Source of the DNA: Actinomycetes bacterium
GTDB lineage: Bacteria; Actinomycetota; Acidimicrobiia; Acidimicrobiales; Bog-793
Reading direction: 5' to 3'
Length of the DNA stretch: 32,649 bases
Assembly: GCA_021809805.1 (NCBI GenBank)
Contig: JAJZKA010000023.1
Span: forward strand, 1 to 32,649
Part shown: in pieces, positions 1 to 6,776 of the stretch
How the letters are laid out: every line of letters starts with the position of its first letter
Numbering within the stretch: the first letter of the stretch is position 1
Made by a program: the position numbers and the translations under genes
The notes under the pieces: generated by a model
Databases searched by the model: none
Told to the model about the DNA's origin: nothing
Seen by the model: only the letters and a program-made list of their open reading frames with translations

Positions 1-2
1 AC

Positions 3-1250
3 CGAGATGCGCACCGCCACTTCTTGTTCGACCAGGTCCTCTCCCTGCTCAGGTTCCACCGCGCCACGCTGAGTGCCGATGGGCACTTCGGCGAGCTCGA
101 CGACGACGGGGCGCTGATCGACTCCGGCGGTCCGCAGAAGCTGCTCGTCGTCGCGCGCATGGTTCACAGCTACGCGCTCGGCGAGCTTCTGGGCCTGCCG
201 GGTTGTGAACCGGTCGTTGAGCGCGGGCTCGAGGCGCTCTGGCGCGAGCACCGCGACGAGCGCCTCGGTGGCTACCGGGAGCAGGTCGGCGCGCAGCAAG
301 CAGGCGCGGCGCACAAGACCGCGTACGGCCATGCCCACGTCCTTCTCGCAGCGTCGAGCGCGTGGCGCGCCGGGCACGATGCCCGGGCACTGTGCGAGGA
401 CGTGGCGGAGGTGCTCGATGAGCGGTTCTGGTCGGAGGCAGACGGGGCGAGCCGTGACGCATTCTCGGCGGAGTGGTCCGAGCTCGAGCCCTACCGCGGG
501 GCGAATGCGAACATGCACCTGTGCGAGGCCTACCTCGCGGCTTACGACGCGACCGGGGACCAGGTCTTCGCCACGCGCGCCGAGCGCATCGGCGCGCTCG
601 TCATCGAGCGCCACGCCCGCGCGCGAGGTTGGATGCTGCCTGAGCACTACGACGAGGATTGGGGGCCGATTCTCGCCTACAACCGCGACCATCTGGACCA
701 CCCGTTTCGCCCCTACGGCGTGACGGTGGGGCACCTTCTTGAATGGTCGCGCCTGTTGCGCGGCATCGCCGCGGCGACCGGCGAGGTCGGGTGGACGGCC
801 GAGGCCGCGCGCGGACTGTTCGCGACGGCGGTCGAGGTCGGCTGGGACACGGCGCTCGGCGGGCTCGCGTACACCGTCGACTTCGACGGGCGGCAGGCCA
901 ACCCGCACCGGTACTGGTGGCCGATCGCCGAGGGGATCGCCGCGAGCGCGGTCCACGCCGAGACCGAACCCAACCTCGCGTACGAGGGGTGGTACCGGCG
1001 GTTCTGGGACTTCGCGGCGGCGCACCTCATCGATCACGCGCGCGGGGGATGGTACGCCCAGCTCGACGAGCAGAACCGTCGGATCGCTGGACCGTGGTAC
1101 GGAAAGCCCGACCTCTACCACGCCCTGCAGGCCTGTCTCGTCCCACTCGTCCCCCGCGGCGCGTCGGTTGCCGGCGCGCTCGCTGAGCACCCCCCGACGC
1201 TTTGCGACGCACCGGCCAGTGCCCGCCGGAACGGGCACACCGGTCCCTGA
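3..1250 (+). CDS. AGE-family sugar epimerase/isomerase, 5' end outside window
   Basis: This protein resembles the N-acylglucosamine 2-epimerase (AGE) family, which includes mannose isomerases and YihS-type aldose-ketose isomerases. These are cytosolic (alpha/alpha)6-barrel enzymes that interconvert sugars at C1/C2. Family-typical pieces follow in order: FGELDDDG near the start, GHAHVLLAAS, RGANANMHLCEAYLA, HPFRPYGVTVGHLLEWSRLL, RYWWPIAEGIA and, near the end, WYGKPDLYHALQA. They carry the His residues usually found in the active site. The frame is open to the left edge with no stop, and the family normally has some 20 more residues before the first conserved block. The TTG at position 24 is therefore probably not the start, and the gene begins just outside. 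The substrate cannot be told from sequence. No partner gene is visible downstream. Confidence 0.85.
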   Translation, partial: RDAHRHFLFDQVLSLLRFHRATLSADGHFGELDDDGALIDSGGPQKLLVVARMVHSYALGELLGLPGCEPVVERGLEALWREHRDERLGGYREQVGAQQAGAAHKTAYGHAHVLLAASSAWRAGHDARALCEDVAEVLDERFWSEADGASRDAFSAEWSELEPYRGANANMHLCEAYLAAYDATGDQVFATRAERIGALVIERHARARGWMLPEHYDEDWGPILAYNRDHLDHPFRPYGVTVGHLLEWSRLLRGIAAATGEVGWTAEAARGLFATAVEVGWDTALGGLAYTVDFDGRQANPHRYWWPIAEGIAASAVHAETEPNLAYEGWYRRFWDFAAAHLIDHARGGWYAQLDEQNRRIAGPWYGKPDLYHALQACLVPLVPRGASVAGALAEHPPTLCDAPASARRNGHTGP

Positions 1251-1763
1251 CGCGCACCATAGCGGTCCGCTCAGCCGACGCGGCGGCGCGACGCCCCTTG
1301 CCTCGTGCTGTCGCGCGACCCGTTCGATTCGCGCACTGCTGCGAGGGCACGCCGTCGTGGTCGTGGCGCGGGGGAGCGTTGGTGGAAGAAGACGCGGGCT
1401 GCCGCGCTGCGCTGCGCGGATCCGGTTCTGGCCGCCTGATGGGCGCCCCACCCCGACTTGACTCGCGGGCGCGACGAACTCTCTAACCCTGCCTACCAAC
1501 CTGAACGGCGCGAACCTGTCGAGCGCCGACGTGGGCTCGCCAGCGGGGTCGAGCGCCAACTTCTCGGAGTGATCCTGAGCGACGCCACCCACAGCGGGGC
1601 GAACTTGGCCGGTGCCGACGCGTCGGCGATCATCGGCACGTGGGCGCCGGCGTTGACCGAGACCGCTGGCGCCGTCAGTGTGTCGACCGCCGCCGTTGAA
1701 TGCGCCGTCCGATTCGGTTCCCGAGCAATCCGCTGTCTGCCGATGAGCCCTTGATGGCGCGGC
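1251..1763. other. Gene-poor spacer with decayed coding sequence
   Basis: This 513-base stretch lies between the epimerase stop and the stop of the minus-strand membrane protein. I see no intact gene in it. Open frames here are short and Arg/Pro-rich, as expected from chance in high-GC DNA. The only recognisable content is a broken pentapeptide-repeat stretch around 1498-1640, listed separately. Confidence 0.6.
1498..1640 (+). pseudogene. Pentapeptide-repeat protein remnant, frameshifted
   Basis: Two adjacent pieces in different frames read like A(N/D)LXX pentapeptide repeats. From 1498 one frame gives NLNGANLSSADVGS and then hits TGA at 1570-1572. From about 1578 another frame gives SDATHSGANLAGADASAI. 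Pentapeptide-repeat proteins form right-handed quadrilateral beta-helices, and their function cannot be inferred here. A stop precedes the first piece within about 15 codons, so no complete gene exists. The switch between repeat-bearing frames suggests a decayed gene. The short length leaves room for coincidence. Confidence 0.4.
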
Positions 1764-2165
1764 TCAGCGGGGATCGACGTCGCCGTGCCGCGCGAACATC
1801 GCCGCCGCCCCGGCCATCGCCGCGCCCGCCGAGGAGGCGAGGACCAGCCAGCGTCCTTTGGTGGGAAGGCGACGGAAGGAGATCAGCGTGGCGAGGGCGT
1901 CACCGCTGTCGCTGAGGACGCCGAGACGCACCCAACGCCAGAGCGCCGCCTGATCGCGGCGCGTGCCGAGCGCGCCGAGTCCGAGCGCCAGGTCGCGCCC
2001 GCCGAGCGCTCGTCCGAGCACTGCGACCTGGTGAGGCTCGCTCGCCGCGCCGACCCACGGGCGTGCCACGGCGTCGGGGGCGGCGTACGCAACAACTCCG
2101 AGCGCGACGCGGATCGCAGCGATGGCGAGGGCGAGCGGCCTGCCCAGCATCCTTGGTCGTTTCAT
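1764..2165 (-). CDS. Small multi-pass membrane protein, function unknown
   Basis: This is a 133-residue protein starting at ATG 2165, with AGGAG about 8 bases upstream. It has an N-terminal hydrophobic helix (about residues 9-29), then a conserved-looking block around VLGRALGGRDLALGLGAL (about 49-66) and a Ser-Asp-x-x-Asp stretch (SDSGDALATL). A C-terminal Ala-rich hydrophobic helix follows (about 108-125). The RxLGxRDxxLGxG pattern with a later D..D is shared by many small actinobacterial hypothetical membrane proteins. No function is known to me. The gene is divergent from the photolyase operon, from which it is now separated by the insertion sequence. Confidence 0.75.
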   Translation of the reverse strand: MKRPRMLGRPLALAIAAIRVALGVVAYAAPDAVARPWVGAASEPHQVAVLGRALGGRDLALGLGALGTRRDQAALWRWVRLGVLSDSGDALATLISFRRLPTKGRWLVLASSAGAAMAGAAAMFARHGDVDPR

Positions 2166-2273
2166 GTCGGCGTCTCCTGCCCATCTCGGGCGTGCCTCAT
2201 CCCCATGATGTCGCGCGAAAACTACAAGAGTGACCTGGCACCCCGGGGCATGAGCGTGGCCTGGCGGCGCCTC

Positions 2274-2292
2274 GCTAACCCGAACTTACCCC
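2274..2292 (+). repeat. IS left end: target duplication GCTAAC plus inverted repeat
   Basis: GCTAAC (2274-2279) is the left copy of the 6-bp target duplication. CCGAACTTACCCC (2280-2292) is the left terminal inverted repeat, at the transposase 3' side. Confidence 0.85.
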
Positions 2293-4248
2293 CTCCAAAG
2301 CAGGCTCTCGCCGACTGACCAGGGGATTCGTGTTTACCGAGCGGATCGTTCTGGCTACACGAGGGTTCTTGGGACCGGCACGCCGAGGAGCTCGAAGACA
2401 CGGCGCTGCGTCGGTGTCGGTGTGGCGAGGAGCTCGAAGGTGACGCCTTCGCCGCCGACAACGCGCATCGTGTTGCGGGTGAGCGTGCCGAGGTGCTCGA
2501 GGAGCTCACGAAAGCCGCGCACCTCAGCGTCCTCGGCGTTCTTGTTCGTGGCGTCCTTCTGCCTCGCCGATGCTGACCGAGGGGCAGGAGCGACCGGGTC
2601 GGAGCGGCCGGGGCGCTCGGTGTCGAGGAAGGTGAGCGGAGCGAGCGTGGCCCGGAGATGGAAGGTCAGATAGGTGGCCAAGAAGCAGAGGAAGGCGTGC
2701 GCTCGGACGCGGTCTTCGAGGCGGTGGTGCACGGGTCGGATGTCGACGTCGATCGCTTTCATCGATCGGAAGTCCCGCTCCACCCCCGAGAGATCCTTGT
2801 AGGCGGAGATGACGCCCGCTGCGTCGAGCTCGCCTTCTCGAATCGTCGTGCGCAGCACGGAGATGCCGTCGAGCGCGGCCTCCTCGGCGATCGACGCCTC
2901 GTTGCGGGAAAAGCTGAACGAGTCCTCGGCAACGTCGAGGACGAAGTGCTTGGCCATCTTGTGGCGGCCGACGACCTTGCCGACCTTGAGAGCGATCGCA
3001 TCCTTGCCCCGCAGCGGACGGCGCTCACGCCGGCACGCTGCGGCGACCTCTTCGAGCTCGGTCTCGGTCGCGCTGAGCAGCGCCTCGCGCTTTCGGGCGC
3101 GCTCGGTGGCAAGCAGAGGGTTGCGGCAGCAGACGAGGCGCTCACCGGGGTAGTCGGGGTGGGTGATCTCACAAAAGCTCACCTCGTCGAACAGGCTCAT
3201 CTGCAAGGGGCCGCCGTCCTCCGCGAGCTTCTTGATCGAAGGGGCGCGTAGCGCGCTCAGCCAGCCCATCCCCGGGAGCTCGCGCAGCTGATCGATGCGG
3301 GCCGAGGTGATCATCCCCCGGTCGCCGACCATGACGAGCTCTTTCAGGCCGAAGCGCTCGCGCACGACCTTCACGATCTCGACGAACGAGGTGGGGTCGG
3401 AGGTGTTGCCGGGAAAGACCCGGATCGCGACCGGACAGCCCTGCTGGTCGGTCAACAGGCCGTACTCGATCTGGAGCTTTCCTCGTTTGCCGTCGCGGGA
3501 GTGGCCGAAGGCCGACAGCGGGCAGGTCCTCCCCTCCATCCAGGAGGAGGACAAGTCGAAATACGCGCGACGAGACGGGTTGGCCGTCTCTGCGAGGTGA
3601 CGCCTGGCGAGCTTCGCCTCGATCGAGTCCTGGCGCATGAGCAGCCAGTCCATCGCCGCGTAGGCCTCGTCGGTTCCGACGTCTTTGAGGCCGAGGTCCT
3701 CCACGAGGGTCGTATCCGACCACCAAGACACCGTGGCACGCTTCGAGGCGGGACGAAGCGCTCGGGCGAGCACCAGCGCGTAGGCGATGTCGCGCTCTTT
3801 GCAAGCGGGACCGAGCAGGTTGGCAAGCCCGAGCGCCCCTGCCTGGGCACAGAGTGCCGCGACATGGCCGTGGGGAAGGGACCGCACGAGCTCGAGGCCC
3901 TCGCCGGCGACGAGCAGCGTCTTGCCCGAGAGCCCGGCGCGCAGCGCCTCGATCAGCTCGGCGGGCAGGTGCGAGAGATTGGCCAGGGTTTCGTTCCGGA
4001 CGGTCTTGCCGACCCGGACCGACCGGCGAAGCAGATGGGTCTCGTAGACGCGCTCGACGCCGTCGGCACCGACGTAGTGGCGACGCGTCGTCGAGATATG
4101 CATCGCTCCACCACGCCTGGGCATAGCACGATCTTACACTCGTGTCATTCGCCCAGCAATCATTTAGTGGCTACAGTCACATGACAATCATCGCCCATAA
4201 GTGCAGGTCGAGGTGCGAAAATGACCGCTATCGGCGGGGTAAGTTCGG
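2280..4248 (-). mobile_element. IS1634-family insertion sequence, complete
   Basis: The element is 1,969 bases long. It is bounded by perfect 13-bp inverted ends (CCGAACTTACCCC at 2280-2292 and its complement at 4236-4248) and flanked by a 6-bp direct repeat, GCTAAC (2274-2279 and 4249-4254). It contains a single full-length transposase on the minus strand. A 5-6 bp target duplication and one long DDE transposase fit the IS1634 family. Intact ends, intact duplication and an undamaged reading frame indicate a fairly recent insertion. It lies in the spacer between the divergent membrane-protein gene and the photolyase operon. Confidence 0.9.
2355..4124 (-). CDS. IS1634-family DDE transposase
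   Basis: This 589-residue transposase should catalyse cut-and-paste movement of the surrounding element through an RNase H-like fold. The catalytic triad is visible. D190 lies in YFDLSSSW, D268 in MVGDRGM, and E449 in YKDLSGVERDFRSMK, which is the Y-(2)-R-(3)-E-(6)-K type signature of IS4-like transposases. An insertion domain between the second D and the E, as in IS1634/IS1549 members, accounts for the length. The frame is uninterrupted, so the enzyme may be active. Two ATG starts are possible: 4124, or 4103 (MHISTTRRHYV), with GGTGGAG just before the latter. Similar proteins often begin with a His/Tyr-rich strand like the second, so 4103 may be the true start. Confidence 0.93.
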   Translation of the reverse strand: MPRRGGAMHISTTRRHYVGADGVERVYETHLLRRSVRVGKTVRNETLANLSHLPAELIEALRAGLSGKTLLVAGEGLELVRSLPHGHVAALCAQAGALGLANLLGPACKERDIAYALVLARALRPASKRATVSWWSDTTLVEDLGLKDVGTDEAYAAMDWLLMRQDSIEAKLARRHLAETANPSRRAYFDLSSSWMEGRTCPLSAFGHSRDGKRGKLQIEYGLLTDQQGCPVAIRVFPGNTSDPTSFVEIVKVVRERFGLKELVMVGDRGMITSARIDQLRELPGMGWLSALRAPSIKKLAEDGGPLQMSLFDEVSFCEITHPDYPGERLVCCRNPLLATERARKREALLSATETELEEVAAACRRERRPLRGKDAIALKVGKVVGRHKMAKHFVLDVAEDSFSFSRNEASIAEEAALDGISVLRTTIREGELDAAGVISAYKDLSGVERDFRSMKAIDVDIRPVHHRLEDRVRAHAFLCFLATYLTFHLRATLAPLTFLDTERPGRSDPVAPAPRSASARQKDATNKNAEDAEVRGFRELLEHLGTLTRNTMRVVGGEGVTFELLATPTPTQRRVFELLGVPVPRTLV

Positions 4249-4254
4249 GCTAAC
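4236..4254 (+). repeat. IS right end: inverted repeat plus target duplication GCTAAC
   Basis: GGGGTAAGTTCGG (4236-4248) is the exact complement of the left end. GCTAAC (4249-4254) repeats the left target duplication in direct orientation. Confidence 0.85.
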
Positions 4255-4274
4255 GAATATTGTTCGAGGAGGCG

Positions 4275-4421
4275 GTGCTCGCGCGAAGGACCGCGGTTGG
4301 CGATCGCTTCGTCGCGCGCGCTGGCGCGTCAAGCCGCCAGCTCCGCTCCTATGGGGCCTCTTGCCGGGCCGCCGCGCGGAAGACCTTCGACGTCCGTGCC
4401 ATTCTCGCAAAGGGTGAATGA
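4275..4421 (+). CDS. Short ORF just downstream of the IS, unknown
   Basis: This frame ends in ...RKTFDVRAILAKGE and stops at TGA 4419-4421. The stop overlaps the ATG of the next gene (ATGA), which argues that the frame is translated. GTG 4275 follows AGGAGG (4267-4272) at a short 2-base distance, and TTG 4260 is the alternative. The frame has an in-frame stop inside the duplicated target site, so it cannot have continued across the IS insertion point. It is therefore either a complete protein of about 48-53 residues or an older 3' remnant. The sequence is Arg/Ala-rich and I do not recognise it. Confidence 0.35.
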   Translation: MLARRTAVGDRFVARAGASSRQLRSYGASCRAAARKTFDVRAILAKGE

Positions 4422-4681
4422 CGCGCGATGCTGAGTGGCAATCTGCAGGGATGGACGTGACCACCGATCCGGCCGTGGTCGGCATCAGCGTGGGCTGCGA
4501 ACAGACCAAGCGGGCCGCCGAGCGGGCGATCAACGGCCTGCACCGCAGCGTCTCGCTGGCATGGGTCCTTGTCGGTGGCCCGGCCTTTGAGGGTGAGGAG
4601 GATTCCGTCGCCCTCGGCGTCGATGGCTGGGCCCCCGACGCAATCGGCGCGGCGCGCCTCATCGAGGAGCAAGCCCGCTGA
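4418..4681 (+). CDS. Partial cobalamin (B12)-binding-domain protein, 87 aa
   Basis: The protein reads like the C-terminal half of a B12-binding Rossmann domain. VVGISVG (about 20-26) matches the strand after the cobalamin loop, VLVGGPAF (50-57) matches the conserved (V/L)xGGxAF strand-loop, and GVDGWAPDAIGAARLI (67-82) matches the LGADxxAxDAxxAVxL end of the domain. The N-terminal half with the DxHxxG cobalamin ligand loop is absent. MerR-type B12 photoreceptor regulators (LitR/CarH) are often encoded beside photolyase genes, and this gene overlaps the photolyase start. I infer a relic or stripped-down derivative of such a regulator. The ATG at 4418 overlaps the previous stop (ATGA), and ATG 4451 is an alternative. 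Without the histidine loop, base-on/His-on cobalamin binding is unlikely. Confidence 0.6.
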   Translation: MTRDAEWQSAGMDVTTDPAVVGISVGCEQTKRAAERAINGLHRSVSLAWVLVGGPAFEGEEDSVALGVDGWAPDAIGAARLIEEQAR

Positions 4682-6048
4682 AGCGGCCCGTATCGATCCT
4701 GTGGTTCCGCCGCGACCTCCGCCTCAGTGACCACCCCGCCCTCGCCGAGGCCGCGCGCGATGGCTCGGTCGCTCCGCTGTTCGTGCTGGACCCGAGGTTG
4801 CTCGCGGCCGCTGGTGAGGCACGCGTTGGCTTCTTGTACCGGTCTCTCCGCTCCCTCGACGGCGCGCTCTCGCGCCTTGGGGGCCGCCTGATCGTGCGTC
4901 GCGGCGATCCGGCCGCGGTGGTCGCGGCGCTCGCCAGTGAGCTCGGCGCCCGTGAGGTGGTCGTCACCGAAGACTTCGGACCCTATGGCCGGGCACGCGA
5001 TGAGCGCGTCGCCCAGGCGCTCGGACGCGTCCCGCTGCGTGCCGTGGGGACGCCCTACGCGGTCCCCCCGGGCGCGGTCGTCAAGCTTGATGGGGGTGCG
5101 TATCAGGTCTTTGGTGCCTTCTACCGCGCCTGGCAGAGCCATGGCTGGCCCCTGCCCGTGGCGTGCGACCAGAAGGGCGTGGTGTGGCGGGACGCGCCCG
5201 GGGAGTTGGTCCCGCCCGATCCGCCCGCCACCTCCGGCCTGGTGCTCGCCGAGGCGGGAGAGCTGGCGGCGGGGTCCCGCCTGGAGCGTTTCGTCGCCGT
5301 TGCGCTCCGCGAGTACGCGACGGGACGTGATCTGCCCGGGATCCCGGGCACCTCAGGATTGTCGCCGTATCTGAGGTTCGGGGCAATCCACCCGAGGACC
5401 GTCCTTGCCTCAATCGGCCACACGAGCGAGCGCTTCCGTCGCGAGCTCGCCTGGCGGGAGTTCTACGCCGCCGTGCTGTTCGCCGACCCGATGAGCGCGC
5501 AGCGCTCGTTGCACCCGCAGTTCGCGGGCCTGGCAGGGCCCGGCGAGATCGCCCATCTCGAGGCGTGGAAGGCGGGAGCGACCGGTTATCCGATCATCGA
5601 TGCCGGCATGCGCCAGCTGGCGCGAGAAGGCTTCGTGCACAACCGCGTGCGCATGCTCGTCGCCTCGTTCCTCGTAAAGGACCTCCATCACGACTGGAGG
5701 GTCGGGGCCCGCCACTTCATGGCGCGCCTCGTCGACGGCGATCTTGCGAGCAACCAGCACAACTGGCAGTGGGTCGCTGGAACGGGCACGGATGCCGCTC
5801 CCTACTTCAGGATCTTCAACCCGACGACCCAGGCAAGGCGCTTTGATCCACACGGTGTCTATGTGCGCCGTTACCTTGAAGAGCTGGCGAGCGTTCCCGA
5901 CGAGTTCATCCATGAGCCGTGGCGCCAACCGAGCGGGCTCGCGACGACCTACCCCGCACCGATCGTCGACCACGCCGTCGAGCGCGAGCGCGCCCTTGCG
6001 GCGTATCGAGACCGCCGGGGGGCCGTCAGGGTCCAGCGAGAAGGCTGA
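4678..6048 (+). CDS. phr: Deoxyribodipyrimidine photolyase (class I, FAD-dependent)
   Basis: This enzyme splits UV-induced cyclobutane pyrimidine dimers using light and reduced FAD. The N-terminal alpha/beta antenna domain starts SILWFRRDLRLSDHPAL. The C-terminal FAD domain holds GYPIIDAGMRQL, the GFVHNRVRM helix, and the hallmark block starting N359-Q-H-N-W-Q-W and ending GTDAAPYFRIFNP. The homology begins at residue 4 of a frame with no ATG, GTG or TTG until position 4783, which would delete the first antenna strand. CTG 4678 therefore looks like the start. It has GAGGAG 8 bases upstream and overlaps the preceding stop as CTGA. From there the protein is 456 residues, a normal length. It is coupled to the B12-domain fragment upstream. 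A cryptochrome-like role is possible, but the NWQWVAGTGTDA pattern favours repair. Confidence 0.93.
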   Translation: MKRPVSILWFRRDLRLSDHPALAEAARDGSVAPLFVLDPRLLAAAGEARVGFLYRSLRSLDGALSRLGGRLIVRRGDPAAVVAALASELGAREVVVTEDFGPYGRARDERVAQALGRVPLRAVGTPYAVPPGAVVKLDGGAYQVFGAFYRAWQSHGWPLPVACDQKGVVWRDAPGELVPPDPPATSGLVLAEAGELAAGSRLERFVAVALREYATGRDLPGIPGTSGLSPYLRFGAIHPRTVLASIGHTSERFRRELAWREFYAAVLFADPMSAQRSLHPQFAGLAGPGEIAHLEAWKAGATGYPIIDAGMRQLAREGFVHNRVRMLVASFLVKDLHHDWRVGARHFMARLVDGDLASNQHNWQWVAGTGTDAAPYFRIFNPTTQARRFDPHGVYVRRYLEELASVPDEFIHEPWRQPSGLATTYPAPIVDHAVERERALAAYRDRRGAVRVQREG

Positions 6049-6064
6049 GGAGGTCTCGGGAGCC

Positions 6065-6445
6065 TTGGCGGGCAACTCCAATACCGTGGATTGGCGCGAG
6101 CTCGAGTCGTGGTTGCGAACAGAGCGCCGGCGGGCGTCGGCGCGTCTCTTATGGGCCGATCGCGAGCTCGAGGAGATCATCGCCGGCGCGAACGGCGCGA
6201 ACACCGACGACGAGCATGATCCCGAAGGCGCGACGATCGCCTATGAACGCGCTCGCGCCGCGGCGCTCGGGGACCAAGCGGCCGCTTCGCTCGTCGCCAT
6301 TGACCGCCAGCTCGAGCGAGTGGAGCAAGGCACGCTCACCGTCTGTGAGTGCTGCGGCGGCAAGATCTCGCTCGAGCGCCTGGAGGCGGTGGTGACGACA
6401 AGGCGTTGCATCGAATGCGAACGGGGACGCCGAGCGCGTCCGTGA
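6065..6445 (+). CDS. TraR/DksA-type C4 zinc-finger protein
   Basis: This is a roughly 126-residue protein with a charged helical N-terminal half (RTERRRASARLLWADRELEEI) and then the TraR/DksA-type block ending in a four-cysteine zinc finger: CECC, 17 residues, CIEC. Family members bind the RNA polymerase secondary channel or act as small DksA-like regulators. Many actinobacterial members, unlike E. coli DksA, have no known target. The start is uncertain. TTG 6065 has AGGAGG (6048-6053) 11 bases upstream, overlapping the photolyase stop, and GTG 6086 (VDWRELESW) is the alternative. Tight spacing behind the photolyase suggests one operon. Confidence 0.8.
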   Translation: MAGNSNTVDWRELESWLRTERRRASARLLWADRELEEIIAGANGANTDDEHDPEGATIAYERARAAALGDQAAASLVAIDRQLERVEQGTLTVCECCGGKISLERLEAVVTTRRCIECERGRRARP

Positions 6446-6776
6446 CACTCACCTGGCGGTCGTGCTCGTCGTGCCGGCTTTTGCCCGCGGCGAGCACACG
6501 TCCGCAGCGCCGCTGTCACCTTCGCATGGGCAGGGTTGAGCGAATGCAACGCACCTCGTTGGGCTGCGTTGGGCGATGACGCGTTCCTTCCCATGGACGT
6601 CAAAGTCGGCGACGTCTTGCTCGGCCCGGTCGACAAGGTGACCCCGTGCAAGCGGAAGCCGTTGCGGTAGCTGGGGAGAGGCCGGGATCGCGATGTGTGC
6701 GCGACGTACCAGCTGGCGAGGCGTGAAAGGCTTGCAGGAGTAGGGTGTAGGGGCCCGGCAGGCGGGAGGAGAGTCG
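6446..6776. other. Spacer between TraR-like gene and aminotransferase
   Basis: This stretch is 331 bases long. The only coding candidate I can see is one short plus-strand frame, listed separately. No clear hairpin terminator with a T-run is visible. The aminotransferase ribosome binding site (GGAGGAGAG) lies at the right edge. Confidence 0.5.
6536..6670 (+). CDS. Possible small protein, 44 aa
   Basis: From TTG 6536 (GGGCAGGG just upstream) or ATG 6593, this frame reads to TAG 6668-6670. It contains ALGDDAFLPMDVKVGDVLLG followed by PVDKVTP and a basic end. The stretch MDVKVGDVLLGPVDKV has protein-like codon use and a beta-strand pattern, unlike the Arg/Ser/Pro-rich chance frames around it. 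It could be a genuine small protein or the end of a decayed gene. No family is recognised. Confidence 0.25.
   Translation: MSECNAPRWAALGDDAFLPMDVKVGDVLLGPVDKVTPCKRKPLR

Noticed and set aside
2205-2273. A short frame from ATG 2205/2208 (MSRENYKSDLAPRG) as the 5' half of a gene split by the IS.
   Set aside because: When the IS and one target copy are removed, this frame continues into Arg/Ser/Pro-rich sequence, not into the downstream short ORF. There is no ribosome binding site.
2272-4256. Longer imperfect inverted ends (about 20 bp) for the IS.
   Set aside because: The outer 6 bases are better explained as the direct target duplication GCTAAC, leaving perfect 13-bp inverted ends.
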